This document shows positions 1-9,331 of a DNA stretch of 64,000 bases, in pieces (position 1 is the stretch's first letter; every line of letters begins with the position of its first letter). Origin of the DNA: Thozetella sp. PMI_491 (lineage: Eukaryota; Ascomycota; Sordariomycetes; Chaetosphaeriales; Chaetosphaeriaceae); assembly GCA_021432635.1 (NCBI GenBank), contig MU270113.1, forward strand, positions 62,001 to 126,000, in the 5' to 3' direction. Position numbers and translations under genes: made by a program. The notes under the pieces are model-generated. The model was not told where the DNA came from. It searched no databases and was given only the letters and a program-made list of their open reading frames with translations.

Positions 1-1079
1 ACAAACCCAAAGGTTGCAAATACCTGCCACCGCCGGGACCAGAGATTCTCCTCCCGTATGAGCCACCCGATCGTCCCAAGCGGGAACATGAACCCTACGA
101 ACATACCCTTGACGAGGACGTCGAGAATTCCGTTGATGCCAAACTCCTCCCCCTCTGCACCGCCCGCGCCGTCCTCTGCGCCTCCCAGCCCGCTGGCGCC
201 CCCAAGCCCGGCGCCGCTGTTGTTGTTCTCCATCCACATCTCCTCCATGTTCCGGAGCGTATCCGGAGATGGCATTGTGTCGGGCGTGTGTCGCGACGAT
301 TGGATTGAGCGGAACTGCAAGCGCAGCTGATTCACCTCGGCCGCGGTGAAGCCAGCCGACAAGAGCCTGTCGAAGCCTCTCGGCGTCCGTGCCCGCAGTC
401 CCTCGGCCGCGGCAGCACTAGTGTCTACCTGCAGCGCAGGACTCGCACGGCCGAGCTGCTTCCCGGCCATGGCGAGCCCGTCCTCGGGTGCAGGTGCCGC
501 GCTGGGCTGCTGGGCTGCGGCCTTAGCCTCGGCCGCGATCTCAGCCTCGGTCAGCGCATCACCGATGCTGCAGTTCACGTAGACCCGCTGTATCCCCCCA
601 TGCCGCCCCTCAACGCCCTTCCCCTTCCCCCTAGGATCCGCCTCCTTCGCCTCCCGTGCCGACTGGGCGAATGGCGGCGGCGGCAGCGGGCGTAGAACAT
701 TGCTGAGAACCGCCGAGTCTGGCAAGATCTTGCCGCCGTGAATGAAGCGCAAACGGCCGCGGGCCGACACGGGGTCTGTCTCGGAGAGCCGCCCGCGGAT
801 GAGATGCTTGAGCGCCACCACCGTCGTCTGCGTCGGCGTGAGGATGTCTAGCTGCACATCAGGGATGGAGGTGCTGAAGCGGATCGTCAGGTGGAGGGGC
901 GGCGGCTGGAAAGGTGATGTAGGCCGCGGCGACGTAGGGCTCCGAAGCGGCGATCGCGATGGAGAGCGCGAGAGCGGTCGTAAGGAGGGGCTGGAGGATG
1001 AGGCAGCAGGGACGGTAAGCCGCGATGGCCGGGGAGGCTTCGTCGGAGAGGAGGACGAAGAACCGGTGCCGCCCGTCAT
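1..1079 (-). CDS. dsc3: DSC E3 ubiquitin ligase complex subunit 3 (5' part, runs off the window)
   Basis: The reverse strand is open from an ATG at 1079 to the window edge (about 359 residues, no stop). An in-frame TGA lies just upstream of this ATG, which fixes the start. Residues 1-60 are a Ser/Pro/Arg-rich tail. Residues about 62-172 form a ubiquitin-like fold with an insert (it contains RLRFIHGGKILPDSAVLSN). A linker rich in Ala/Gly follows, then a hydrophobic segment at about 321-342 that looks like the first membrane span, then a basic stretch (LWSRRWQ). This order, ubiquitin-like domain then C-terminal membrane region, is that of the Dsc3 family (DUF2407). In fission yeast and Aspergillus, Dsc3 is part of the Golgi/endosomal DSC ligase that cleaves SREBP-type sterol and hypoxia regulators and degrades membrane proteins. 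The rest of the membrane domain lies outside the window. Divergent from the gene at 1597. Confidence 0.85.
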   Translation of the reverse strand, partial: MTGGTGSSSSSPTKPPRPSRLTVPAASSSSPSLRPLSRSPSRSPLRSPTSPRPTSPFQPPPLHLTIRFSTSIPDVQLDILTPTQTTVVALKHLIRGRLSETDPVSARGRLRFIHGGKILPDSAVLSNVLRPLPPPPFAQSAREAKEADPRGKGKGVEGRHGGIQRVYVNCSIGDALTEAEIAAEAKAAAQQPSAAPAPEDGLAMAGKQLGRASPALQVDTSAAAAEGLRARTPRGFDRLLSAGFTAAEVNQLRLQFRSIQSSRHTPDTMPSPDTLRNMEEMWMENNNSGAGLGGASGLGGAEDGAGGAEGEEFGINGILDVLVKGMFVGFMFPLGTIGWLIREENLWSRRWQVFATFGF

Positions 1080-1596
1080 CTTTCGCTGGACGCTTCAGTC
1101 GACGGAGTGATGCGACAAGGCCCTGCCAATAATATAGGTCGAAAGGGTATGACCGCGATGGGTCATGCGCTGATTTCGTGCACGATCATTAAATTCGGGT
1201 TGAGGGAGTCTGCAAGAACCTAGCAACTGGAAAGTGGAGGTTTCGAGCTTCTCTTAGGAGTGTGGTACCAATCATTCACTCGTCCTCTCCTGCTTCGCAG
1301 TTTGGGTCGCTCGTGTCGGCATTGCATGTACAGATGTCGTTGGCGCGGCACGATGCTCCTGCAGCCGGATCCCGGCCTGATGTTGGAGCAGCTACAGTAG
1401 CACGGGTAGGTGCTACCTCGCCTAGGTATTAGTTGGTCTGGCACTTGCCTGCCGGGGAGTGAACCGGGCCGCCCCACCCACCAGAGCACCGTCCAATCAA
1501 CACGTGCAAAGCATTTTCTTCCTCGAATGTCGTCTTTGGCCGCTCGAGAGCTCCTTTGAACTCACCAGCTCCTCAGTTCCGACCAAGCAACCGCCA
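1080..1596. other. Divergent intergenic region, dsc3 / mitochondrial protein gene
   Basis: This 517 bp gap lies between two divergently transcribed genes and must hold both promoters. I see no RNA gene, clear TATA box or repeat in it. Small open frames on both strands are not conserved-looking. The frame of the right-hand gene is open back to an ATG at 1459, so that ATG is a possible alternative start. Confidence 0.5.
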
Positions 1597-2658
1597 ATGC
1601 ATCGACCGGCAATCCGTTTCGCCTTCGGGCGAGGACGGCAGAATGTCAGTCGATCGATCCGACTCATCCCGCTACGGGCTCGGCCCTTTTCCACGTCGCA
1701 ATGCCAGCGAGACAACGACAAGCCGCAGGGCAGCTTCCGTGAGCGCTCGGCGGCTGCAGCCTCGAAGCTCAGCGCACTGAGGCCCTCGGTCCCCAAAGAT
1801 GGCGTCGACGCGCGGTCCCTCCGCTCTTCCAGTCCTGCGGCCACCCCCCAAGGCCCCAAGGTCATCAACCTGCGAAGCCTCCGCGTGAGGAAGACCCCTT
1901 CTGGCCTCCCCGGTCGGCCAGGCGGCTTCAGGCCCCCCCGAGGACCGGGTGCTGAGGGAGGCCCACGAACAGGTGGCCCTCGAACAGGCGGCCGTCCGGG
2001 ATTCACGAGGGGGAACCGCCCAACGCAGCAGAGAAGGCGGCGGCGCAAGCCAGAGGAGGCTTCGGCTGACGGCGAGGACAAGGCCGGGTGGTCCCCGGAA
2101 GAGCAGACTATCCTGAATCGAAGCGAACAGGGCGTTCCAACACCATACGCGCCCCAGACGTCTCTAGAAACGCTTACCGGCTACGGCCCCGCGATCGCCT
2201 CCAAGTTCCCCCAGAGCCAGGTCGAGCGCGCGATGCGGGCCATGCGCATCCTTGGCGGCGGCCGGCCGTTCGAGAGCTCGGTTGTGTACGACGACCCCGA
2301 CAGGAGGGTGCGCAGATTGCACGCCGGAAAGGCGCCGCTCTTTTTCGACACCATAGCGCAGAAGGAGTGGCTCAACAAGCAGGGCGTCGTCACGCCCCGT
2401 GCCTTCGACCAGACCCGGACGGCCATTGTGGATGCGACCATCCTGGGCAAGTACGAGAGGCTCGGGCCCAAGTACGCCCAGGTCGGAGACACTATGGGGG
2501 TGGTGGCCAACTACCAGGGAAGACTCGTCAACTACCGGAAAAAGGAAATGGATATGTTCAATGCCAAGCTAGAGTCGCTGCTCCCGAAGGCAAAGCTGCC
2601 TCCTTCGCAGCCAGAGACGGGCAAGAAAGGAAAGGATCAGAGAAAGCAGAGCGCCTAG
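1597..2658 (+). CDS. Mitochondrially targeted basic protein, possibly a small-subunit mitoribosomal protein
   Basis: Single exon, 353 residues from the ATG at 1597. The frame is also open to an upstream ATG at 1459, but the ATG at 1597 directly precedes an arginine-rich, acid-free amphipathic leader (starting MHRPAIRFAFGRGRQ) that ends in RPFSTSQ, a typical mitochondrial cleavage context, so it is preferred. The middle (about residues 100-150) is a disordered Pro/Gly/Arg region with a short repeat (GPRTGGPRTGGRPG). The C-terminal half is compact and better structured, with a motif TSLETLTGYGPAIASKFP. I recall similar SLExLTGYGP motifs in fungal mitochondrial ribosome proteins and suspect an Rsm28/mS46-type subunit, but cannot confirm the family. 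Its tail-to-tail neighbour is mitochondrial ribosome recycling factor, 121 bp away, which fits a mitochondrial translation role but does not prove it. Confidence 0.7.
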   Translation: MHRPAIRFAFGRGRQNVSRSIRLIPLRARPFSTSQCQRDNDKPQGSFRERSAAAASKLSALRPSVPKDGVDARSLRSSSPAATPQGPKVINLRSLRVRKTPSGLPGRPGGFRPPRGPGAEGGPRTGGPRTGGRPGFTRGNRPTQQRRRRRKPEEASADGEDKAGWSPEEQTILNRSEQGVPTPYAPQTSLETLTGYGPAIASKFPQSQVERAMRAMRILGGGRPFESSVVYDDPDRRVRRLHAGKAPLFFDTIAQKEWLNKQGVVTPRAFDQTRTAIVDATILGKYERLGPKYAQVGDTMGVVANYQGRLVNYRKKEMDMFNAKLESLLPKAKLPPSQPETGKKGKDQRKQSA

Positions 2659-2779
2659 AGGAGGAAGCGGGTTGGAGAAGTAAAGGCGCATCCGTTGTAA
2701 CAGTAGAGGGCCGTCCCGGCCCGTGTACTTAGGCTACCTTATCTATACACATCCCATCCATATGTGGTATTACGGACCC

Positions 2780-3797
2780 TCACCTGCCTTGCGACGATGC
2801 GATGAGCTTGAGCACCTCCTTCTCCTTGTTGTTGATGGCGTTCATCCGAGCATCCTGAACCTTCTGGAGCTCCTTGTCGAGCTTCCGCTTGTCGTCAGTC
2901 GACAACACCTTGTCGGCGACCCACTTCTTGTTGACCACGTCCCGCTTGTGCCGCTCAGCCCGCACCTCCTCGCGCCAGCGGTGCAGGACCTCCTTGGCTC
3001 GCTTGACCAGCGCGTCGGTCGGCTCCGGTTCAACCTTCATCAGAAGCTCCAGCTCGTTGTCCTCAGCTACCTGCGGCTGCTGATTGTAGTTCTCGCTATT
3101 GAGAATCGCGCTCTGCACCGCCTTGACCAGCCGAGCTTCCGACACCAGGATGCTGATGGTGCGCCCGCCCTTGGGTGCCACCTGCGCGACCTCACGCAGC
3201 GGATAAGTCGCCGAACTGCCCTTTTCGGGCCGTACTAGCAGCGCCCCAATCACCTCGGGTGTGAATCGCCCGCCGCTGCGCATTTGCTTGAGCTCCTCCT
3301 CATGGCGTCGCCCAAGCCGATCGAAGGCCTGCTCCACGTCCGTCAGGTCGAAGGGATCCTCCGGGTTCGCTTGCACGCGGCCCTTCTCGTCTTTGGAACC
3401 TGAGGAGCCTGAGGCCCCCTCCTTGCTTGCGCCGCTGTCCTTCTTCGACTTGGCCGCGCCCTTGGGCTTCGCGCTTTTGTGCTGCGGGGTGCTCTGGGAG
3501 AAGAGGCGCGCCAGAGGCTGGCCGGGGATAGACCGCCCGGTGCCCCGGCCGTCGATGAGACGCGGCTGGACAGATACAGCGTGGAGGGGAGCTCGGAATG
3601 ATGTCGTGCCGACTCTGCTACTAGATTCATGTTAGACCAGCTCTCTAGAGGTACGCTTCCCAAGTAAACGAGGCACGAGGGCACAAGAAACAGAGCTCGG
3701 TAGCTGCTGGCTGGCGCTAAACATACCACATCCGCACGGGCGTGCACGGCAGGGCCACCTTTCCTAGGACCACAGTGGCAGATCGGGCAGCACTCAT
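2780..3797 (-). CDS. rrf1: Mitochondrial ribosome recycling factor
   Basis: Two exons on the minus strand: 3797-3727 and 3617-2780, joined over a 109 nt intron (donor GTATGT, branch CTAAC, acceptor TAG). An acceptor one codon earlier (exon from 3620) is equally in frame. The product is about 302 residues. The N-terminus is basic and hydroxylated and includes ARLFSQST, a mitochondrial presequence; a Lys/Gly/Ser linker follows. From about residue 118 comes the recycling-factor fold, with the signatures EEELKQMRSGGRFTPEVI, ISILVSEARLVKAVQSAIL and a C-terminal coiled coil ending in KEVLKLIA. RRF works with mitochondrial EF-G2 to split post-termination ribosomes. The frame is open only back to a stop at the intron, which is why the upstream exon is needed; exon 1 supplies the start ATG (MSAARSATVV). 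Confidence 0.93.
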
Positions 3798-3886
3798 GTT
3801 GACAGGAACAGCTTCCTCAGAAAGCTATGCTCTGGTAATGCGAGCTCATAAGCTAAAGCTCCTCGGCCGTTTCAATTGGGTCCGCC

Positions 3887-3898
3887 TAGGGTTAGGGG
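3887..3898 (-). promoter_or_regulatory. Telomere-repeat-like (telobox) motif upstream of rrf1
   Basis: TAGGGTTAGGGG on the plus strand, reading CCCCTAACCCTA on the coding strand of rrf1, about 90 bp upstream of its ATG. Two TTAGGG-type units in tandem match the binding site of Myb-type telobox factors such as Tbf1/Teb1 in yeasts. Assignment to regulation is inference; see also 8167 and 27072. Confidence 0.4.
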
Positions 3899-3981
3899 TG
3901 GGTCTGAGCTTTCCGGAAGCCACCCAACAAGGGGATAGTACAACATTAGCTATTATCTGGTAAAATACACGAAAATTACGA

Positions 3982-4072
3982 GATCGCGTGGCCTAGTGGT
4001 TAGGGCACTCGCCTTACAGCTATTACCTGTGAGGTGCGCGAGGGATCGCCGGTTCGACCCCGGCCGTGATCA
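3982..4072 (+). tRNA. tRNA-Val(TAC) with an 18-nt intron
   Basis: A full cloverleaf can be folded. The acceptor stem is GATCGCG with CGTGATC plus discriminator A. T8-G9 follow, then the D stem GCCT/GGGC with loop AGTGGTTA, A26, the anticodon stem CTCGC/GCGAG, a 5-nt variable loop, and the T arm GCCGG-TTCGACC-CCGGC. The anticodon loop after splicing is CTTACAC, so the anticodon is TAC (4015-4017), valine. The 18-nt intron lies after position 37 (4019-4036), the canonical place for eukaryotic tRNA introns. Mature length is 73 nt before CCA addition. Box A and box B sit in the D and T arms as usual. It is divergent from rrf1, whose ATG is 185 bp upstream. A slightly different intron boundary cannot be excluded, but the anticodon would not change. 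Confidence 0.9.
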
Positions 4073-4075
4073 TCC

Positions 4076-4080
4076 TTTTT
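4076..4080 (+). terminator. RNA polymerase III terminator of the tRNA gene
   Basis: A run of five T residues four bases after the tRNA discriminator base, the normal Pol III stop signal. Confidence 0.8.
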
Positions 4081-4462
4081 GCCGCTTTGCACATAGAATG
4101 TGCGTGGGGCAGTCTTTCTTCCTTTTTAAATGTGGTACAGCTCTTGTTAGGTTATTCTCAAACGCAGGGTGCCGCCCGTGGCTTGGGGGCTCGGGTCATG
4201 TACGGCTGATAGAACGTCTCTCAGGGGCTTTGTTTACACTGCTTCTGTGCGCCCACTTAGCAAACAGTACACTCGGCGCAACACCAATTCAGAGTATGTG
4301 AGGAGGAGATAGGTACCGAAAGTGCGGTATCAGTGTGGCCTAACACGGTAATTTAATGGAAGCCAGTGCGGCTCTACTATATATATTTTTCTCAAGGTGT
4401 ATGCCTCTAGGTCTCGATTTATCAATTCTAGGTGTCAGTTGAGGGCGGCCTTGGAGGGGCCC
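4081..4462. other. Intergenic, tRNA to the 3' end of the WD40 gene
   Basis: About 380 bp with an AT-rich patch near 4376-4395 (tatatatatttttc). It is probably the 3' flank of the minus-strand WD40 gene. No gene seen. Confidence 0.4.
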
Positions 4463-7400
4463 TCATAACAGGGCCCAAAACTCCATGCCAACGCCGGCAA
4501 TCACTAACGCATCGATCTGCCCATGGGCATCATCATGGAATTTTATGAGAGCTAGGCCACCAGGATCGGCCACAGCGCTATACCGGTCGCTCAACATGGT
4601 GATCCTGACGGGCTTGTTACGGCGGGTCTCTGCTCGCCAGACCTTGACTCTTTGATCGCTGCTCATGCTCGCGATTTCAACTGTCCGGCTTGTTTGCTGC
4701 CGAAGAATGCACACCCCGGCAACGGCGGCCGCGTGCGCGTTCTTCACCCGACCCTTGCTGATTACTCGCAACTCCGGGCTCGAGGAATTACCCCTCGCCA
4801 GCTCCAGGAGTCCCAAGGCATTGTCGTCGCCTCCTGTCACGATCAAGAGAGCCCCGGGCTGAACGGTCATGTCCAGACTCTTAATCGTGCTTTGGTGCAG
4901 CTTCGTTACCCCAATCAAAGACAGCTCCGTTTTGACCGGAACTTCAGCACCATCTGGCTTGCATGGAAGAACAGCACTCCACAGAGCGAGGTGCCCATCG
5001 GTGGATGTGGTAAGGCACTGGAAGGGAGCTGACGCTTCCTCGCGCGGGAGCATCCTAATCTGGGTTAGCGCTGCACCGGTGTAGCGACCCTCCGCGAGCA
5101 GGACAAATGAGGCTTGTCTATCGCCACCGAGAGTGTAAAGGTATGTCTTGATGGTCGAGTTGGACAAGGCCAAAGAGATGAGGAACCCGCTCTCTTCGGT
5201 TCCGTTCGCCTCTACACCTTGACGGAAGGGCTTCAGATCGCAGTCCACAATACGGAGATCACCGTCCGGGGAACGGTCGGTCATCCGTGCCTCGCAGCTA
5301 ACAGCCAAGCCTCGGTAGGCAGAGTCGAGGGTGGAGACGCGCCAGAGGAAAAGCTCCTCGTTCCCGCTGCCGCTGAGCAGCCAGAGCTTGCCGTCGTGGC
5401 TAAACCATCTCAAGCACTGGACCCCCGCGGTGTGCTTCTCGAGGACGGCAAGGCATTGGGGGCTTCTGAGCAAGCGGCCATCGCGGCCGCGGCAGCACCA
5501 GATGCGAATCGTGGTATCCTCCGAGCAGGTGGCCAGGAATTCACCGTGGGACGAAATATCCCTCATCTCCCTCCCATGGCCTCCGGGTTTAAGAGTTCTC
5601 ACGCGGGTTGCAGACTGACGATATAGTCCCATGGTTCCCGCCTTCGTGTACACAATGCACATGCGAGCCGCGTCTTGCTTTCCGAACCTGCAGGCGTAAA
5701 GCCGATGAGCACCACCACAGTCGACCGAGACAATCTCCTGGTGAGCGGTCTCGTCCCAGGCGGCGAAATTGTTCCCTTTAAACCCATACAAAACGAGCTG
5801 GATCTCGTTGTCTGATCGCGTTATGCACCGGGCCCCTTCGATTACGGTCAGAGGCGGCGAGGCTTCGTGCAGCAGCTCTAATCTAGGGGGTGTCTGGCCT
5901 CCTTCCCGGATCGCGTAGATGCGATACCTACCATCTCGGTAGGTCGCTAGAAATAGGCAGGTGCTGCCAGGAAGGGGTGTGATGCTGGTCACAGCCTCCT
6001 TGGTTCTCGTATCTCGCCGCTGGCCTAAGAGAGCAAAGGTGTTTGCAGTTCTTCTATAGACCGCCACTGCACCGGTTCTTGCGCCAAGTACCAGCCAGTT
6101 GTTAGTTTCCTCAGCGGCGGTGACCAAAGATAGCTGTTCTGGCTCAAAAGCACACACTAGAGGCTGCAAAACATCAGCCGAAGCATCCACCGTGATGATG
6201 GTAACCTCGTCTTTGCCGGGGATGGTGACTAGGAATGTCGAAAATCCACTCCCTACCAGCGCACCAAAGGTTGGCTGATGGGCCCCAAGCGGCATGATCT
6301 CCGCGATCTTGCCACCGAGCTTCACAAGCTCTCTCAATCCCTTCGAGGCTTCGTAGATGTACAGCCACCCACTTGCAGCGCCTAGAACAGCAATGCCTTC
6401 GGCCGGGCTCCGGACTATGTTATAACTGTGTAGATCTGCGCGGAACCTCTGTGGGATTGGGACCTCCGACCATGTTGGTTCTCCGGTCAACGAGCCCTTA
6501 AGGACTCGTCCAAACTTTGTAGTGAAAAGCAGAGAGTCGTCTGAGAGAAAGCAGTAGCTTTTGAAAACATCCTGCTCACCCTTCTTCCCTTGCGGGAGTC
6601 CCTCGTTCCCGGCATCAGGTGGGGTCCCTCGAGAGGCAAGGACTTGGTCGAGCAGAAAATGCAGGTGCTGATTAGACGCAGTGAAGGGAGCTCTTTCACT
6701 TGGTGCGTTAAAGACGCTCTCCGCGTCCCCTTTCCCTCCAAGTACGGCAACCTTGCCGTCCGCACCTCCGGTGACGATCAAGGGGTCCTGGTCCTGAGTC
6801 TCCAAAATGGCAACTGACCAAATGTTCCTGCCTACATGGCAAGAAACTGTGCCACAGTTTTGGAGAAAGTCTGCGAGAAGTTCCTGGGTCGCAGGAGCGC
6901 CAGCCTCTGCGGCGCGCCATCGCTCGGGGGTGAGACTCAACTTCCAGGCAATCCTTGTCCCGTCTTCTCCAAACGAGAATACCTCAATCGGGGTCTGGCA
7001 CGGAAGGTAATGGTTCGATCGACCAGAGAATCTGACGTGCCATATCCGCGAGACATGGCCCATCGCGACAGCCAGGCAGCGAGCCGAGTCGGCTCTTAGG
7101 AGCACACCAGCCTCGGTGAAGGGTAGGAAGCCCGTCTCTCGCGCCTCCTCGTGCTTTTTCTGCAAAGGGGCACGCACATCTCCGGTCCCCTCGGTGACGT
7201 CCCAGATCCGAATCGTCCTGTCGTCACTGCAGGTCGCTAGTAGGCGGACTTTGACGCCAGGGGCGAGCTCGATCTCGCCCGAGATGGAAACTCCAAATAT
7301 TGAGCCCTCGTGGCCCGTGAGCACAAAGAGGACCTCACAAGATTCAATTTGCTGGCTGTAGTGGTACTTCCAGACCACAATCTCGCCGAACACTGTTCCA

Positions 7401-7996
7401 CCAGCGACCAAGACGCTGTGCTCTGAGATCCAACTCAGGCCGGCTGAATACAGTGCTGGCCTCGAGGGAGCAGCCAGAGGGCCGAACTTGAGGGTCAAGC
7501 CATCCGCTCCTATAGATACCGGCAAGATCTCGTTGTGTGCAGTGACGAGAGCGCCCCTGTACGGGTCATAGGGTGAGAGCGAGCCGCAGTAGATCCAATC
7601 CGGCGCGATGAACTCGCGCGGCTGGCGGGCTCGGCCATCTACAATTGGAAGATCCAAGGCGGTTGCCGGCAGAAATGCCACCAAGCGCGCGCCCCAGAAT
7701 AAAACACCTATATTTGACCTCCCAGAGGCTTCATCTGGAAACGAGATGTGGATTCCGTGGATAGGCTGCTCGTCGAAGATCTGTAGCTGGCCCATGAATT
7801 CGGACGTCTGGACGTCATAGACCTTGACCCAGACATCTTCCCCCACTAGGACAAGGGTGCGGCCGCTCTGGGTCTTGAAGAAAGCCAGTGCCGTGATAGG
7901 AGCAAGCACATGCGCCCGTCTCATAGGGTTAAAGGGAAGCTGGCCGTGTGTCAGGGTCGTCGTGTGCGGGCAGCCATCCTGTACGGTGGAAGCCAT
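4463..7996 (-). CDS. trm734: WDR6/Trm734-type WD40 protein, partner of a tRNA 2'-O-methyltransferase
   Basis: Single exon, 1177 residues, ATG at 7996. The protein is built of WD40 repeats throughout, for example LLATCSDDRTIRIWDVTEG in the first propeller, DISSHGEFLATCSEDTTIRIWCC later and IASMSSDQRVKVWRAE near the C-terminus. The N-terminal LAPITALAFF...LVLVGEDVWVKVYD and the length of about 1100-1200 residues fit the WDR6 / Rtt10 (Trm734) family, which forms two or three propellers. In yeast Trm734 binds Trm7 and directs 2'-O-methylation of nucleotide 34 in tRNA-Phe, -Trp and -Leu; human WDR6 does the same with FTSJ1. Yeast Rtt10 is also linked to endosomal recycling, so a trafficking role is possible. 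The adjacent tRNA-Val gene is not a known substrate; the proximity is probably chance. A telobox motif lies about 170 bp upstream. Confidence 0.85.
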   Translation of the reverse strand: MASTVQDGCPHTTTLTHGQLPFNPMRRAHVLAPITALAFFKTQSGRTLVLVGEDVWVKVYDVQTSEFMGQLQIFDEQPIHGIHISFPDEASGRSNIGVLFWGARLVAFLPATALDLPIVDGRARQPREFIAPDWIYCGSLSPYDPYRGALVTAHNEILPVSIGADGLTLKFGPLAAPSRPALYSAGLSWISEHSVLVAGGTVFGEIVVWKYHYSQQIESCEVLFVLTGHEGSIFGVSISGEIELAPGVKVRLLATCSDDRTIRIWDVTEGTGDVRAPLQKKHEEARETGFLPFTEAGVLLRADSARCLAVAMGHVSRIWHVRFSGRSNHYLPCQTPIEVFSFGEDGTRIAWKLSLTPERWRAAEAGAPATQELLADFLQNCGTVSCHVGRNIWSVAILETQDQDPLIVTGGADGKVAVLGGKGDAESVFNAPSERAPFTASNQHLHFLLDQVLASRGTPPDAGNEGLPQGKKGEQDVFKSYCFLSDDSLLFTTKFGRVLKGSLTGEPTWSEVPIPQRFRADLHSYNIVRSPAEGIAVLGAASGWLYIYEASKGLRELVKLGGKIAEIMPLGAHQPTFGALVGSGFSTFLVTIPGKDEVTIITVDASADVLQPLVCAFEPEQLSLVTAAEETNNWLVLGARTGAVAVYRRTANTFALLGQRRDTRTKEAVTSITPLPGSTCLFLATYRDGRYRIYAIREGGQTPPRLELLHEASPPLTVIEGARCITRSDNEIQLVLYGFKGNNFAAWDETAHQEIVSVDCGGAHRLYACRFGKQDAARMCIVYTKAGTMGLYRQSATRVRTLKPGGHGREMRDISSHGEFLATCSEDTTIRIWCCRGRDGRLLRSPQCLAVLEKHTAGVQCLRWFSHDGKLWLLSGSGNEELFLWRVSTLDSAYRGLAVSCEARMTDRSPDGDLRIVDCDLKPFRQGVEANGTEESGFLISLALSNSTIKTYLYTLGGDRQASFVLLAEGRYTGAALTQIRMLPREEASAPFQCLTTSTDGHLALWSAVLPCKPDGAEVPVKTELSLIGVTKLHQSTIKSLDMTVQPGALLIVTGGDDNALGLLELARGNSSSPELRVISKGRVKNAHAAAVAGVCILRQQTSRTVEIASMSSDQRVKVWRAETRRNKPVRITMLSDRYSAVADPGGLALIKFHDDAHGQIDALVIAGVGMEFWALL

Positions 7997-9331
7997 GGTG
8001 TTTTGCTAAGTAGCTGGCCGCCGTATGATATTCTCATGCTGAGAGAAATGATGGTGACGGCGACCCCTTGTTTGCGATCTCCTTTGTCATGGTGAAGTAT
8101 GCCGCCTGGTCACATACACAAATCCGAGAAATTCCATTTTGAGTCCATCTCCAGGGCACACACACAAAACCCTAACCCCCTGTGGTCCTGCCAAAGTGAC
8201 TTTGGTGACTTCTCCTTCTGGCTACCTTGGACTAAGCTGCTTAGGTACAGACCTTATTCCATAGGTGCAGACTTAGTAAGGTAGAGTGACGCCAAGGTCA
8301 CGCCCAGTTTGGTTGTAGCTCGCGCGCCAAGCTCGCCAGCAGAAGACGGTGCGGAGGGAAGACGCCTGTCTCTCTTCTTTGCGGGCTTCCTGGCTGGCTG
8401 ATACGTGGGCAGGCGCGCTCCGCTTCCAGGCCCAGGCAGGATTGGCATGGTGCGTGCGTGCAAGGGTGGCCCGAGGGCTGGCTGATAGCGGAGGTGGCGG
8501 CCGCAGGATTGGGCGTCGTACTTTCATCCGAATGCTTGGTTGCTTTCTTCCAATTGAATCTCACGTCATGACGAGGCCCACGGAGCATGGGTGTGGCTTA
8601 GAAGCGGGCGGCGCCCGTCAGCGGCGCGTCGTTTCAGCCCTTTAGTTCGTTCGTTTAGAGCGTTGCCGTCGCCCTTCCGTACCCTACCACTCGCTGGGGA
8701 TGGTTGCCCGATTAAGCTACCATTTCTGGTGCTTATTCGAGCGGCAAGCCGGGGGGGCCTAATTCGAGGGAATCATTATAATATTATTGGGCTCTACACA
8801 CTAACCGAGAAAGCAGGCTAGCTAGACAAGGGAACGAGGAAATTGCAGCTGTGTTCGCCTTTTCATCTCTAACTGCTGTTATTCCACACCCGCACCTTGT
8901 TCATTTAGCCGGAAGACCAGGCAACCAGGCAACCAGGCAGGACGGGCGAGCTGATGCGAGAGCAAGACCCAGGTCACTTGGTGGTCAAACATGTGGTAGT
9001 GTAAATAGTAATTATTCACGGACAGAAGCGTAAATATTTATCTACCCTATATCAGAAGGCCCCTGGAAACGGGTATCAAAAGCCCGGCGACGTCCAACCC
9101 GAGTCCAGCATCCGTAAAGCTGCCGTTACCTCTGGACGAAAAAAACCCATCAGAGCTCTCCTATTCCTCGTTAGATCGCTAAACGCCGGTTGAATGCAAG
9201 TTGTCTCCCCAATTGACCCTGTATGGATCCCGCACCCTTCATGATGCCGCAAAAACATGCGTCTACTTTCGTTACCCCGTTGTCTCCCCGTCGCCAGGTG
9301 AACATCCGCGCAGCTTCCTACCGTCCGACGC
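7997..9331. other. Intergenic, upstream of trm734 and downstream of the SUR7-like gene
   Basis: 1.3 kb. The left part must hold the trm734 promoter, including the telobox at 8167. The rest shows overlapping small frames in several phases without codon structure and an AT-rich patch around 8770-8800 and 9000-9050. I see no supported gene. Confidence 0.45.
8167..8180 (+). promoter_or_regulatory. Telobox-like motif upstream of trm734
   Basis: AAACCCTAACCCCC, one full AACCCTAA core, about 170 bp upstream of the trm734 ATG. The same core occurs at 3887 and 27072, in each case 90-230 bp from a start codon. Confidence 0.4.

Noticed and set aside
58-1110. Three plus-strand open frames over the dsc3 region
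   Set aside because: The reverse strand reads continuously as a recognisable Dsc3 protein; these frames are its shadows.
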